A DNA stretch of 64,000 nt from an uncultured Sutterella sp. (GCA_900544255.1 UQUM01000005.1:33463-97462); one strand, 5' to 3'. Counted from the stretch's first letter, positions 1 to 8,900 are shown. Notes: a model not told the origin generated them from the sequence alone. Translations and numbers: made by a program.

Positions 1-227
1 TCATCCGCACGGCCCCGCCGCCACTGATGCACGAGACCGCACCCTGCAACCGCCAAAACGGCGCACGCCGAAAACTGCCAGCCCGCACCGAGAGCGAGTC
101 CGGCGGCAACGGCGCCCGCGAGGCACGACACAGCGAGCACCAAAAGATAAAACGTTCCCGTGAGAATTTCAGAGCCGCCCAGCACCAGCGCGGCAATCAA
201 CCACACCCATACTGCAGAAATCGTCAT
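1..227 (-). CDS. NfeD family membrane protein (N-terminal part, cut by window edge)
   Basis: Reading the minus strand from an ATG at 227 gives 75 codons that stay open to the edge of the window. The protein starts MTISAVWVWLIAALVLGG and continues with SEILTGTFYLLVLAVS, the typical start of NfeD-like proteins (a membrane segment around a conserved E-x-x-TGTFYLL stretch). A second hydrophobic stretch follows, then the basic WRRGR. NfeD proteins usually act with membrane SPFH/stomatin-type proteins (QmcA type), so such a gene may lie just outside. An AGGAGG ribosome site lies 5-6 bases before the ATG and overlaps the stop of the antiporter gene upstream, so the two genes are probably co-transcribed. 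The start is clear; the C-terminal OB-fold half is not in the window. Confidence 0.8.
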   Translation of the reverse strand, partial: MTISAVWVWLIAALVLGGSEILTGTFYLLVLAVSCLAGAVAAGLALGAGWQFSACAVLAVAGCGLVHQWRRGRAD

Positions 228-239
228 TCTTTACCCTCC

Positions 240-1961
240 TCAGTGTCCGTCCGTCGGTTCATCGTCTTCGTCTTCGCCTTCGTAATGCTCATAAATGGCG
301 CCGACGAGACTCAAGGCCACCGCCTCACGGTCATTAAAGACGTTTTCAATGCCCTCTTGTTTGAGCGCGGCAGCCTGCTCATTGTCCCGGGCCCGCACCA
401 GCACCTCGAGGTCGGGATTCAATTGTTTCGCCATATCGACGATCTTCTTAAGATTAAGACCGTCGCTTGCCGCCAACACCAACATCAGTGCCGACGCGAT
501 ATGCGCCTGCACGAGAACCATCGGATCCGAGGGATCCCCCTGAATCACAGCCCGGTTCTGCGAACGAAGTTCTTCCGCCGTTTCCGGTGTGGACACGACG
601 CTCACAAAAGGAATGTCTTTTTCGATGAGTTTTTCCATCAGCATCGTCGACACGACGCCTTCACCCACGAGAATCACCTGCCCCGCCAACAGCTTACGAG
701 GTGTCTGCTGCGGCAGCACCGACAGCGGATCCACCGCCATTGCCGCCCGCCGCGCCCAGGCAAAATGCTGCGTCAAAAAGCGCCGGAAGGGTTTCGTAGA
801 CGCAAACACGATGGGATTCAAGGCAATCGAAAGAATGGACGCCGCGACCAAAAGACTCATCACCGACGGATCCATCAATTTCAAAGTAATCGCTTGACTC
901 GCCAAAATGAACGTGAATTCGCCGATCTGCGCCAAGGCCGCACCGACGGAAAGCGTGGTGTGCAGGGGATAGCCCATGAAATGCACGAGGACAAAAACCG
1001 AAATCGACTTACCGAAAAGAATAATCGCCAGTACCGTGAGCACCCCCATCGGTTCATCCACGAGGATATGCCAATCGAGCATCATCCCCACGCCCACGAA
1101 AAAGAGCACGGAAAACGCATCCTGCAACGGAAGCGAATTCACGACCGCGCGGTGCGCATATCGGCTTTCCCGCATCACCATACCGGCAAAGAAAGCGCCC
1201 AGGGCGAAGCTCACATGAAAAACGATGGAGGCCCCGTAGGCAATGCCGATCGCCGCCGCCAAAAGGGACAGCGTGAAAAGTTCACGACTCCCGGTTTTGG
1301 CGATCTGCATCAGGGCCCATGGGATAAAGCGCTGACCGACGAGCAGCATCACCGCCACGAAAGCCGTCACCTGAAAAGCCGTCACCAAAAGCGACCAACT
1401 GATTGAGGCCCAAGAGAAAGCCACTTCCCCGCTGAAGATGTGCGCAAAGGGCGGCAGAAGCACGAGGATCAAGACGCAGACGATATCCTCCACGACGAGC
1501 CAACCCACGGAAATCTGACCGTCGATCGTATTTAACGTCCCCTGCAGTTCCAGGGCTTTTAAAAGCACCACAGTCGAAGCACAGGATAGGCACAGCCCGA
1601 ACACGATCGCAGAAGGAATTGAAAAAGCCCAGAATTCGTGCGCCATCCACGAACCCAAGACAGTCGCCGACAGCATCTGCAAAACGGCGCCCGGCACCGC
1701 TATTTTTTTGACGCGCAACAGGTCGCCGATGGAAAAATGCAGTCCCACGCCGAACATGAGAAGCATGACGCCGACTTCCATCAGTTCACTTGCCACCTCC
1801 ATGTCCGCCACCGGCCCCCAGGTATTCTTCCCCGCCATGATGCCGGCAAGAAGGTACCCCACAAGGGCAGGCATCTTGACGCGTTCGGCGAGATACCCGA
1901 AAACAAGTGCCAGGCCAAAAGCAATGGCCAAGGTCGAAATAAGCGGCAGAGAGTGTTCCAT
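240..1961 (-). CDS. CPA2-family cation:proton antiporter, YbaL/KefB type
   Basis: A 573-residue inner-membrane transporter. From the chosen ATG it starts MEHSLPLISTLAIAFGLALV and resembles E. coli YbaL along the N-terminal half (PLVGYLLAG-like and LGVxLLMFGVGLHFS-like stretches). Some 12 hydrophobic segments form the Na+/H+ exchanger domain (about residues 5-385). They are followed by a cytoplasmic TrkA-N/RCK nucleotide-binding domain (from about 425, GQVILVGEGVV) and an acidic tail (EGEDEDDEPTDGH). The family exchanges K+ or Na+ for protons under gating by the RCK domain. The open frame extends 78 codons further upstream, but that part is low-complexity and lacks family similarity, so the MEHS start is preferred. 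The stop overlaps the ribosome site of the NfeD-like gene. Confidence 0.9.
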   Translation of the reverse strand: MEHSLPLISTLAIAFGLALVFGYLAERVKMPALVGYLLAGIMAGKNTWGPVADMEVASELMEVGVMLLMFGVGLHFSIGDLLRVKKIAVPGAVLQMLSATVLGSWMAHEFWAFSIPSAIVFGLCLSCASTVVLLKALELQGTLNTIDGQISVGWLVVEDIVCVLILVLLPPFAHIFSGEVAFSWASISWSLLVTAFQVTAFVAVMLLVGQRFIPWALMQIAKTGSRELFTLSLLAAAIGIAYGASIVFHVSFALGAFFAGMVMRESRYAHRAVVNSLPLQDAFSVLFFVGVGMMLDWHILVDEPMGVLTVLAIILFGKSISVFVLVHFMGYPLHTTLSVGAALAQIGEFTFILASQAITLKLMDPSVMSLLVAASILSIALNPIVFASTKPFRRFLTQHFAWARRAAMAVDPLSVLPQQTPRKLLAGQVILVGEGVVSTMLMEKLIEKDIPFVSVVSTPETAEELRSQNRAVIQGDPSDPMVLVQAHIASALMLVLAASDGLNLKKIVDMAKQLNPDLEVLVRARDNEQAAALKQEGIENVFNDREAVALSLVGAIYEHYEGEDEDDEPTDGH

Positions 1962-2208
1962 GGGTGTGACAGCGCTCAAAAAACGGAACGGGACTAAGAC
2001 TGAAGTCAGTTTTTGACTGTAGCAGAAAAACGCCCCGAAGGCGGTCCTCCGAGCGCGGCATTTTAGGAATTTTTTCTCAGCGCCCGCCGGTGAAAACGTG
2101 AAAAAGTTTTTCGAAGCGCCGCAATCGTCCCCGACGGCTGTTTCCCTACGGAAAAACCGCCCGGCATCACGGAGACGACGAGCGGCTTCAAACAATCAGA
2201 CGCAGAGA

Positions 2209-4650
2209 CTAACCGTTTTCAGAATGGTCACGCAGACGTTCCTGGAATTCCTGACTGCGCAGGCGCCGGATGGCGGCGCTTTCGATCTGGCGCACGCGTT
2301 CGCGCGTAAGCCCCATCGCCTGGCCCACTTCCTCCAATGTATGGTCGTGGTTTGTGCCGATGCCGTAACGCAGGCGCAGCACCTGAGCTTCACGGGGCTG
2401 CAGTTCGGACAAGCAGTGCTGAATTTCGCCTTCCATCGCGGTCTTGAGGAAGCGCACCTGCGGATCGTCCGTTTCTTCCCCCTTCACAAAGTCGATGCGG
2501 CGCGCATCTTCGTCGTCGCCGATCGGCGCATCAATCGATTCCACCCCGCGCATGGCCTGGATGAGAATCTGCACCTTCGCCAGCGGCACCTGGGAGAGTT
2601 TGGACAATTCCGCATCCGAAGGATTGCGCCCCGTTTCCTGCAGAATCTTCTGACGCACGCGTCGGATCTTGTTGTAGGACTCCGTCATGTGCACCGGAAT
2701 ACGGATGGTGTTGCCGTAGTCGGCCACGGCACGCGTCACGGACTGGCGCACCCACCACGTCGCATAGGTAGAAAACTTATAGCCGCGGCGGTATTCGAAC
2801 TTGTCCACCGCCTTCATAAGTCCTAAGTTCCCTTCCTGAATCAGGTCGGTCATCGCAAGCCCGCGGTTGACGTACCCCTTCGCAATCGAAATCACGAGAC
2901 GGAGGTTCGCTTCGATCATCTTCGCCTTGGCGTTGGCGAGGTTCGTCTGCGCGAGCTTGATCTGGCGCGAGAGATCTCGCTGATCGTGCAGCGTCAGCAA
3001 CGCCGCCTTTTCGGCTTCGGACAACTCGTCCTGCAAATGGTTGATGAGGTTCTGATTCACCTTGATGCGGATCGAATAGGGCGCTCCAGACGCGATCACT
3101 TCGTCAATCCAGCCCTTATCCATGCAGCGTTCGCCCATGTTCTTCAGGAACATGTCGACAGGCATGCCGCCGCGTTCGACCATCACGCTGCGCAGACGCC
3201 GCAGGATATCGTTTACCTTGTCCATGTGCGTCGTGATGAGGTCTGCAAGATGCATCACTTCCTTCACCGCAAAACGCACGGGAGCAAGCGCCTGAGCAAT
3301 ATGTTCGCGGGCCGCGGCATACTGCTTCTCTTTACCCTTCACGCCGAAGGTCTTGCGGATCACGTCGAGTTCCTTGTCGCAAGACGCAAAAAGTTCGATC
3401 GCTCGATCCTTCATTTCGTCCAACTGTTCACTCGTCATGGCCGCGGCACCGATGTCGGTCTGCACGGCGTTCTTAGCGTCTTCACCGTCCTCGCTCATTT
3501 CCGCGAGTTCCTGCGTGTCCGTAAAGCCGTCGATCACTTGGTCGATCGCCGAGTCATCGCTCTTTAAGAGTTCCGTCTGCTTCACGAGTTCTTCAACGGC
3601 CATCGGGTGCTGAATTACCGCCGACAGGAGTTTGCCCGTGTACTGTTCGATCGATTTGGCGACTTCGATTTCCCCCGCACGGGTCAGAAGCTTATGCGCC
3701 CCGACGCCGCGCAGGTATGCGCGCAGCGGATCCTTCGAAAGCCCGGCGCTTTCTTCGGGCGTGAGCATGGCGGCGGCATCTTCTTCACTGATGTCGTCAT
3801 CATCCCCCACGGGCTCATTCATGATGATGTCTTCTTCGCTCGGTGCGGTTTCAAAGACCTGAATGCCCAAGCGGCCCAGCTGATCCGTGAGTTCGGAGAG
3901 TGCTTCTTCGGTGCGGATCGCATTATCGGGGAGCTTATCGTTGATTTCAGCGATCGTCACCCAACCGCGCTGACGCCCCATGCGTACCAAGGCACTATAG
4001 CCATTGCCGCCCCCGGATCCCTCTTCATCGTCGCCTTCCACGGGCATCGGCACGCCGGAACCTTCCGCCTTTTCCACGGAATCCGCGAGCTTATCAAGGT
4101 CTTCCAAGTTCGCCAATTCTTCGTTGGGGTCAGCATCGTCATCAGCGTCCGGAACCGCATCTTCATCAAACGGCGCGTTTTCATCGTCGTCCAATTCGTC
4201 GTCGGTCTTCTTTTTAGCTTTGCGACTCGGAGCTTTCTTCACGGTCTTTACAGCTTTCGGCGCCTTTTCCGTTTTCGCCTTCGTCTTTTTCGCGGGTTTC
4301 TTTTCTTCCGCCGCTTCAACCACGGCTTCTGTCACCTCGGCTGCAGCCTTTTTGACGGCCTTTACCGCCTTTTTCACCGTTTTTTTCACGGTAGCGGTTT
4401 TTCCCTTTTCAACATCAGCCGGCGCTTCAACCTCAGCAGCAGGGGTCTTTGCTTCCGCCTTCGCCGCCTTCGTCTTTGTGACCTTCGCGGGTTTGTCCGC
4501 CTTCGCTTTCACCGCCTTCTTACCGGCTTCTTCCGTTACCACAATGTCGTTTTCCACGTGCAGGCGCGGATTCTTCTCGAGCCACTCCATGATGGGATCG
4601 CCCGCCGCTTTCTTCATCGTCTTTTTCGTGTCTTTTTTTGCCGTTGCCAT
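2209..4650 (-). CDS. rpoD: RNA polymerase primary sigma factor (sigma-70)
   Basis: 813 residues; the housekeeping sigma factor that directs RNA polymerase to -35/-10 promoters. The first ~130 residues are a lysine/alanine-rich stretch with no sigma motifs, followed by an acidic linker. Region 1.1 comes next (about 215-270, ALVRMGRQRGWVTIAEIN), then a long non-conserved insert. Region 2 has MIEANLRLVISIAKGYVNRG, DLIQEGNLGLMKAVDKFEYRRG and FSTYATWWVRQ. The region 4.2 helix-turn-helix is LEEVGQAMGLTRERVRQIE. It is longer than the 613-residue E. coli protein, mostly through the basic N-terminus, as in many Burkholderiales. It is last in the rpsU-yqeY-dnaG-rpoD cluster but separated from dnaG by 458 bases, so it probably has its own promoter. 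Confidence 0.98.
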   Translation of the reverse strand: MATAKKDTKKTMKKAAGDPIMEWLEKNPRLHVENDIVVTEEAGKKAVKAKADKPAKVTKTKAAKAEAKTPAAEVEAPADVEKGKTATVKKTVKKAVKAVKKAAAEVTEAVVEAAEEKKPAKKTKAKTEKAPKAVKTVKKAPSRKAKKKTDDELDDDENAPFDEDAVPDADDDADPNEELANLEDLDKLADSVEKAEGSGVPMPVEGDDEEGSGGGNGYSALVRMGRQRGWVTIAEINDKLPDNAIRTEEALSELTDQLGRLGIQVFETAPSEEDIIMNEPVGDDDDISEEDAAAMLTPEESAGLSKDPLRAYLRGVGAHKLLTRAGEIEVAKSIEQYTGKLLSAVIQHPMAVEELVKQTELLKSDDSAIDQVIDGFTDTQELAEMSEDGEDAKNAVQTDIGAAAMTSEQLDEMKDRAIELFASCDKELDVIRKTFGVKGKEKQYAAAREHIAQALAPVRFAVKEVMHLADLITTHMDKVNDILRRLRSVMVERGGMPVDMFLKNMGERCMDKGWIDEVIASGAPYSIRIKVNQNLINHLQDELSEAEKAALLTLHDQRDLSRQIKLAQTNLANAKAKMIEANLRLVISIAKGYVNRGLAMTDLIQEGNLGLMKAVDKFEYRRGYKFSTYATWWVRQSVTRAVADYGNTIRIPVHMTESYNKIRRVRQKILQETGRNPSDAELSKLSQVPLAKVQILIQAMRGVESIDAPIGDDEDARRIDFVKGEETDDPQVRFLKTAMEGEIQHCLSELQPREAQVLRLRYGIGTNHDHTLEEVGQAMGLTRERVRQIESAAIRRLRSQEFQERLRDHSENG

Positions 4651-5108
4651 GGTATAAATAGTGTCTGCCTGAATTGGACGGAAGTTGCCAAAGGGAAAAA
4701 CAATAGAAAAAGCGCGGTCTCTTCGTTCGGAAGAACCCGCTCAAACTTTTTCATTTCGTCTTCAGAATGCCCTCTTCACGCCGAATAAATGTCAGTTGCC
4801 GGATAACGTTTTCACTGCCGCTCGGTACGAATCGCGTTCACCCGACGCCCGCAGTCTTCCTGCCGCAACACACGTTAAGCCAAGGGCCGAGCTCGGTGTC
4901 CGTCCGTTTTGGGGACACGCTGTGTAGAAGTGTGTACGACACTGAATGAGTCAGCACCCCGCCTCCGACGGCTTTCGCTCGTCTCCTGGACGTGTTTGCT
5001 CCGGTAGCAAACGCGGGCGCCAAAAGTTCGTAGATTATCCCACAGTTTTACTTTCAAATACAGTTACAGAAAACTCAATCACTTGATTTTTGTCAAATAT
5101 TGTTGGAA
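4651..5108. other. Non-coding gap between dnaG and rpoD
   Basis: This 458-base stretch holds no convincing gene. Short open frames of about 60 codons exist on both strands but lack ribosome sites and protein-like composition. The part next to dnaG is AT-rich and carries promoter-like elements for rpoD. The remaining ~380 bases would be a long rpoD leader. It contains the near-repeat GTGTAGAAGTGTGTACGAC around 4920-4940 but no hairpin I can call with confidence. Confidence 0.6.
5034..5042 (-). promoter_or_regulatory. Putative extended -10 promoter for rpoD
   Basis: On the minus strand the sequence TGGGATAAT (TG-n-GATAAT) fits an extended -10 element in an AT-rich stretch. No good -35 box lies 16-18 bases upstream. 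A perfect TTGACA at 5091-5096 is too far away to pair with it. It would give rpoD a long leader of about 380 bases. Confidence 0.35.
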
Positions 5109-6980
5109 TCAAAGCGCTGAGGTCCCGCTCGTGCGATCGTAAAGTGCCGCAGATTCCGTCATGGACTGCTGCACGGCCTTCATACGCACCGTGAGTACGG
5201 AATACTGCTTCAAATCCGGTTCGAGAGACGTCACGATTTCCTGCAGCCGCCGCTTGATTCGATCGATTTCCAAACGGCAAAGCGCCATGTGAATTTCCTG
5301 ACGGGCCGCCGGCAACGGCGTTTCCAACACCATTTCCTGCGTGAGCAACGTCCGATAATGAGCGGCATGAGGGCTCGAAGACAGCATCTCCAACAGCAGC
5401 TGCGGCTGTTCCACGGGATGCGCTTCGTCGGCCGCGGCCGTCCGCCACACTTCCACGATCTCCTGCGCCACCGTGTCGGTCCCGTCCGTAAATTCTTCGG
5501 CAATACGGGGGCCGAATTCCACCGTGAGCGACGGATAGCTCACAAAGTACTGCAGTAATTTTTCCCGCATATCGGCGACGCCGATCCGGGGTTCGATCAC
5601 CGCAGGCGTTCTTCTCGCACCGCCTTTCCAAGCCCCCGGGCGCCGCTTCCAGTCAGGACGGCCGGTAATAAAGCCGTCCCCTTCCGCGGCCGCAATACCG
5701 AACGCCTGCGCCAATTCGTCCGCCGTCATCCGCGCGTACATCGCGAGTTCCGATAAGAGCTGCACCCGCAATAAAGGCGCACTGCGCATGCTCACCACCA
5801 AGGGCTTGGCTTCCGCCAAAAATTGGCTGCGGCCTTCCCCGGTCGAGAGATCCTTTCCTTCCGAAACCGTCTTCACGAAAAACTGCGTGAGCGGAAGACT
5901 TTTTTCTATTTCCGCTTCAAAGGCTTCAGACCCCTTCGCCTTAATAAGGCTGTCGGGATCGTGTTCGGGCGGCAGCACGACAAAACGCACCTCCTGCGAG
6001 TCCCCCACCACCGGAAGCGCCGCTATAAGCGCCCGACGCAATGCCTTTTGCCCAGCGCCGTCACCGTCGAAACTGAAATAAATCTTGTCCGTCGTTTTCA
6101 GGAGCTTATGCACGTGATCCGGCGTAATCGACGTTCCCAGCGCCGCCACCGCTTCCTCAAAGCCGGCCTGAGCGAGCTGAATAACGTCCATATAGCCTTC
6201 GCAGACGATGGCACGCCCCTTTTTCCGGATGGCGTCATATGCTTCAAAGAGGCCGTAGATTTCCAGCCCCTTGTGATAAATCACCGTTTCCGGGCCATTG
6301 ATGTATTTCGGTACCTCGTCAGGTACCATCGTCCGAGCCCCGAAACTGATGACCTGACCGCGACGATTGCGGATCGGAAAAATCACGCGGCCGCGGTACC
6401 GATCGTATCGGTAACCTTTGTCATTGATGACGACGAGGCCGCAACCGTCCTTTTCTTCCATTTCCGCGTCGTCGTACTGACTGCCGAATACATTGCGCAG
6501 ACCGTGAAAGTCGTCCGGCGCGTACCCCAAACCGTAACGGCTCGCCGTCGCTCCGCTGATGCCGCGACCTTTGAGGTAATCCTGAGCGCGCTGACTTGTT
6601 TTGAGTGACTCTTTATAAAAGTCCGCCGCTACCTGCATCCGATCCGTGAGCGTCCGAGCCCGGGCCTCCCGTTCCGCTGTCTTCGGATCCTCGGCGGGCA
6701 CCTGCATGCCGACCTGATCCGCAAGGCGTTTGACGGCCTCGGGAAAATTGAGCCCCTCATACTGCATCACGAACCCGATGGCCGTTCCCGAAGCGCCGCA
6801 TCCGAAACACTTGAAAAACTGCTTTTGGGGATTGACGTTAAATGACGGCGTTTTCTCGTTATGAAACGGGCAACAGGCCTGGAAATTCTTACCGGTCTTT
6901 TTAAGCGGCACTACTTTATTGACGAGTTCGACGAGATCAATACGGTTTAAGAGTTCCTGAATAAAAGACTGAGGGATCAT
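5109..6980 (-). CDS. dnaG: DNA primase
   Basis: 623 residues; makes the RNA primers for replication at the fork with the replicative helicase DnaB. The N-terminal CHC2 zinc domain shows the ligands C37, H40, C58 and C61 (CPFHNEKTPSF ... FKCFGCGASG). The catalytic TOPRIM core follows, with IVCEGYMDVIQLAQAG and FSFDGDGAGQKALRRAL (the acidic metal-binding residues are visible). The C-terminal ~130 residues are the helicase-interacting domain. The start at MIPQSFIQELLNRIDLVEL is the normal DnaG start. It lies downstream of yqeY with a terminator-like hairpin between them, and upstream of rpoD, as in the classical rpsU-dnaG-rpoD cluster. Confidence 0.98.
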   Translation of the reverse strand: MIPQSFIQELLNRIDLVELVNKVVPLKKTGKNFQACCPFHNEKTPSFNVNPQKQFFKCFGCGASGTAIGFVMQYEGLNFPEAVKRLADQVGMQVPAEDPKTAEREARARTLTDRMQVAADFYKESLKTSQRAQDYLKGRGISGATASRYGLGYAPDDFHGLRNVFGSQYDDAEMEEKDGCGLVVINDKGYRYDRYRGRVIFPIRNRRGQVISFGARTMVPDEVPKYINGPETVIYHKGLEIYGLFEAYDAIRKKGRAIVCEGYMDVIQLAQAGFEEAVAALGTSITPDHVHKLLKTTDKIYFSFDGDGAGQKALRRALIAALPVVGDSQEVRFVVLPPEHDPDSLIKAKGSEAFEAEIEKSLPLTQFFVKTVSEGKDLSTGEGRSQFLAEAKPLVVSMRSAPLLRVQLLSELAMYARMTADELAQAFGIAAAEGDGFITGRPDWKRRPGAWKGGARRTPAVIEPRIGVADMREKLLQYFVSYPSLTVEFGPRIAEEFTDGTDTVAQEIVEVWRTAAADEAHPVEQPQLLLEMLSSSPHAAHYRTLLTQEMVLETPLPAARQEIHMALCRLEIDRIKRRLQEIVTSLEPDLKQYSVLTVRMKAVQQSMTESAALYDRTSGTSAL

Positions 6981-7010
6981 GAGAAACGGGTACGCAAAAA
7001 ATCAACCGGC

Positions 7011-7052
7011 AGAAAATAAAACGGCGTTCGGGAAAGGACTTCTCGGACGCCG
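7011..7052 (-). terminator. Rho-independent terminator after yqeY
   Basis: On the minus strand CGGCGTCCG pairs with CGAACGCCG (nine positions, one mismatch), followed by TTTTATTTT. It lies between yqeY and dnaG, so dnaG would be read by partial read-through or from a promoter inside this 100-base gap. Confidence 0.75.
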
Positions 7053-7083
7053 CTTCTCGTGGGGAGAATGATACTCGCGGGGA

Positions 7084-7530
7084 TTAAGCCGTCAGCGCCG
7101 CCTTCACGAGCGCACTCACCTTCCCCATATCGGCACGGCCGGCACATTTCGCCTTCACCACGCCCATCACTTTCCCCATACCGGCCATGCCGACCGCTCC
7201 CGTCGCCATCACGGCTTCCGCAACGACGGCCTTGATTTCATCGTCCGACATCTGCTGCGGGAGATACTTATTCATCACGTCGATTTCGAACTGTTCCTTC
7301 GCAGCGAGATCGGCACGGTTCGCGGCCGTGTACTGTTCGACGGAATCGCGACGCTGCTTCACGAGCTTGGCAATCACCCCGATCACGAGGTCGTCCGTCG
7401 GTTCCACGCGTTCATCCACCTCGCGCTGCTTCACCGCAGCGAGCAAAAGACGAATGGCCGAAAGTTTCGCGGTGTCATGCGCCTTCATGGCGTCTTTCAT
7501 GTCCGCGGTAATCTGTTCCTTGAGAGTCAT
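7084..7530 (-). CDS. GatB/YqeY domain protein
   Basis: 148 residues starting MTLKEQITADMKDAMKAHDT. It has the helical YqeY fold signature (KLSAIRLLLAAVKQREVDER, then the C-terminal GMGKVMGVVKAKCAGRADMG). The family resembles the C-terminal domain of the GatB amidotransferase subunit and is suspected to bind tRNA; its exact role is unsettled. The frame is open 23 codons further upstream but runs through the terminator hairpin at 7541-7586, so the inner ATG is chosen, with GGAG about ten bases before it. It sits between rpsU and dnaG, a common arrangement outside enterobacteria. Confidence 0.93.
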   Translation of the reverse strand: MTLKEQITADMKDAMKAHDTAKLSAIRLLLAAVKQREVDERVEPTDDLVIGVIAKLVKQRRDSVEQYTAANRADLAAKEQFEIDVMNKYLPQQMSDDEIKAVVAEAVMATGAVGMAGMGKVMGVVKAKCAGRADMGKVSALVKAALTA

Positions 7531-7540
7531 CTCACATTTC

Positions 7541-7586
7541 TCCGAAAACAAAAGCGGCCGCCCAGAAAACTCCGAGAGGCCGCTTT
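7541..7586 (-). terminator. Terminator/attenuator between rpsU and yqeY
   Basis: A perfect nine-base stem, AAAGCGGCC at 7578-7586 against GGCCGCTTT at 7551-7559 (minus-strand sense), is followed by TGTTTTC. It lies just after rpsU and only ~10 bases before the yqeY start. It could limit transcription into yqeY-dnaG, keeping S21 output far above primase. Confidence 0.8.
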
Positions 7587-7640
7587 CTTCGACCGGCATT
7601 GTAATAAACGCCGCCGGGCGATGCTTGCTGCAAAAAGCGA

Positions 7641-7853
7641 TTAGTACAGCTTCTTGGGCAGCATCATGCTGCGAAGACGCTTGTAGTGACGCTTGATGGC
7701 AGCTGCCTTCTTGCGCTTACGTTCAGCCGTGGGCTTCTCGTAAAACTCACGAGCACGAAGCTCGGTGAGCAGGCCGGACTTTTCGATAGTGCGCTTGAAG
7801 CGACGAAGCGCAACTTCAAACGGTTCGTTTTCCTTAACGCGAATGGTAGGCAT
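7641..7853 (-). CDS. rpsU: 30S ribosomal protein S21
   Basis: 70 residues beginning [21 protein letters not shown] with a very basic tail ([25 protein letters not shown]). The length and sequence are typical of bS21, a small-subunit protein near the mRNA 3' end/anti-Shine-Dalgarno region. First gene of the rpsU-yqeY-dnaG-rpoD cluster; followed by a strong hairpin terminator. Confidence 0.98.
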   Translation of the reverse strand: MPTIRVKENEPFEVALRRFKRTIEKSGLLTELRAREFYEKPTAERKRKKAAAIKRHYKRLRSMMLPKKLY

Positions 7854-8036
7854 TGATAAGCACCTAATCCTTTGCTTGTTGGTGGTGGTTTATTGTGCTC
7901 AAGTCGTGCGTCCTAACCTAAGGGCGCATATCATCCTCAAACACAGAAATTTGAAAGGCCTCATTTTTGCACAGTTTTGCGCTAAAGTAAATAGCCTTGT
8001 CAGAAAAATTGCTTTTTCTTCAGGAGCTTTTGTTCG

Positions 8037-8666
8037 ATGGAATCCCTGCTTCTTCACAGCTGCTGCGCGCCGTGTTCGGCGGCGGTGATTGAATGGATGC
8101 TGAATAACGACATTCAGCCCACAGTCTACTACTACAACCCCAACATCTTTCCTCGGGAAGAATATGAAAAGCGCAAAGCCGAACTGACGCGCTACTGCGG
8201 CGAACGCGGCATCACCGTGATCGACGGCGACTGGGAGCACGACGTATGGCGAAAAGCCGTCAGAGGACTGGAACTTGAACCCGAACGCGGGCGCCGCTGT
8301 CAGGCGTGCTTTAACCTGCGGCTTGCGGCCGCGGCAAAAAAATGTCACGAACTCGGTCTCAAGCGCTTTACCACGACGCTCGCCTCAAGCCGCTGGAAAG
8401 ACTTAAAGCAGGTGGATGCCGCCGGGTTTGCCGCCGCTGCACTTTATGAGAACGTCACCTACTGGGACAAAAACTGGCGCAAAGGAGGGCTGCAGGAACG
8501 CAGAAACGAATTGATCCGCCTCAATCATTTCTATAACCAGCTGTGGTGCGGATGCGAGTTTTCGATGGCAGGCCTAAAGGAACGCGAGGTCCGGGCCGCA
8601 CAAACAACCGCCCGATCAAACGACAACACACCAACTATTTCATCCGATAAATCAGACGGCTCCTGA
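8037..8666 (+). CDS. queH: Epoxyqueuosine reductase QueH
   Basis: 209 residues. It performs the last step of queuosine tRNA modification, reducing epoxyqueuosine to queuosine, and is the cobalamin-independent alternative to QueG. The visible family marks are LLLHSCCAPC at the N-terminus (C9, C10, C13), GRRCQACFNLRL (C88, C91), FTTTLASSRWKDL and the C-terminal YNQLWCGCEFS pair. These cysteines bind the iron-sulfur cluster and metal. AGGAG lies ten bases before the ATG. The last ~25 residues are Ser/Thr/Asp-rich and not conserved. It stands alone, divergent from rpsU and followed by a tRNA gene with its own promoter. Confidence 0.92.
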   Translation: MESLLLHSCCAPCSAAVIEWMLNNDIQPTVYYYNPNIFPREEYEKRKAELTRYCGERGITVIDGDWEHDVWRKAVRGLELEPERGRRCQACFNLRLAAAAKKCHELGLKRFTTTLASSRWKDLKQVDAAGFAAAALYENVTYWDKNWRKGGLQERRNELIRLNHFYNQLWCGCEFSMAGLKEREVRAAQTTARSNDNTPTISSDKSDGS

Positions 8667-8684
8667 GAAAATTTTCCGAATCGT

Positions 8685-8713
8685 TTGCCTTCGAGGCTCT
8701 TTTTCTGTAATAT
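8685..8713 (+). promoter_or_regulatory. Promoter of tRNA-Ser
   Basis: -35 TTGCCT (8685-8690), 17-base spacer, -10 TAATAT (8708-8713) preceded by TG. A GC-rich discriminator (CCGCTCCC) follows, as expected for a stringently controlled stable-RNA promoter. Predicted start near 8720. Confidence 0.75.
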
Positions 8714-8759
8714 CCGCTCCCTCGAAGAAGAGCTCGGACAACCGAACTTTTTGCTTCGC

Positions 8760-8853
8760 GGAGAAGTGGCCGAGTGGCTGAAGGCACACCCCTGCTAAGG
8801 GTGCAGATCAAAAATAACTGGTCTCGAGGGTTCGAATCCCTCCTTCTCCGCCA
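8760..8853 (+). tRNA. tRNA-Ser(GCT)
   Basis: A cloverleaf with acceptor stem GGAGAAG/CTTCTCC, G discriminator and encoded CCA. The anticodon loop CTGCTAA gives anticodon GCT (reads AGC/AGU serine codons). A long variable arm is present, as in class II tRNAs, and the T-loop is GGTTCGAATCC. 94 bases in all. Confidence 0.96.
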
Positions 8854-8860
8854 GGATTCA

Positions 8861-8900
8861 GACGCCTCAGAATGATGAATTCTGAGGCGTCTTCATTTCT
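8861..8900 (+). terminator. Terminator after tRNA-Ser
   Basis: A perfect 13-base inverted repeat (GACGCCTCAGAAT / ATTCTGAGGCGTC) with a five-base loop, followed by TTCATTTCTGT. The U-tract is interrupted but the stem is very stable. Confidence 0.8.

Noticed and set aside
4838..5057. Small open frames between dnaG and rpoD
   Set aside because: About 60 codons, overlapping one another in two frames, no ribosome site and no recognisable sequence.
5091..5096. Perfect TTGACA upstream of rpoD as a -35 box
   Set aside because: No acceptable -10 lies 16-18 bases downstream; the extended -10 at 5034-5042 is too far away.
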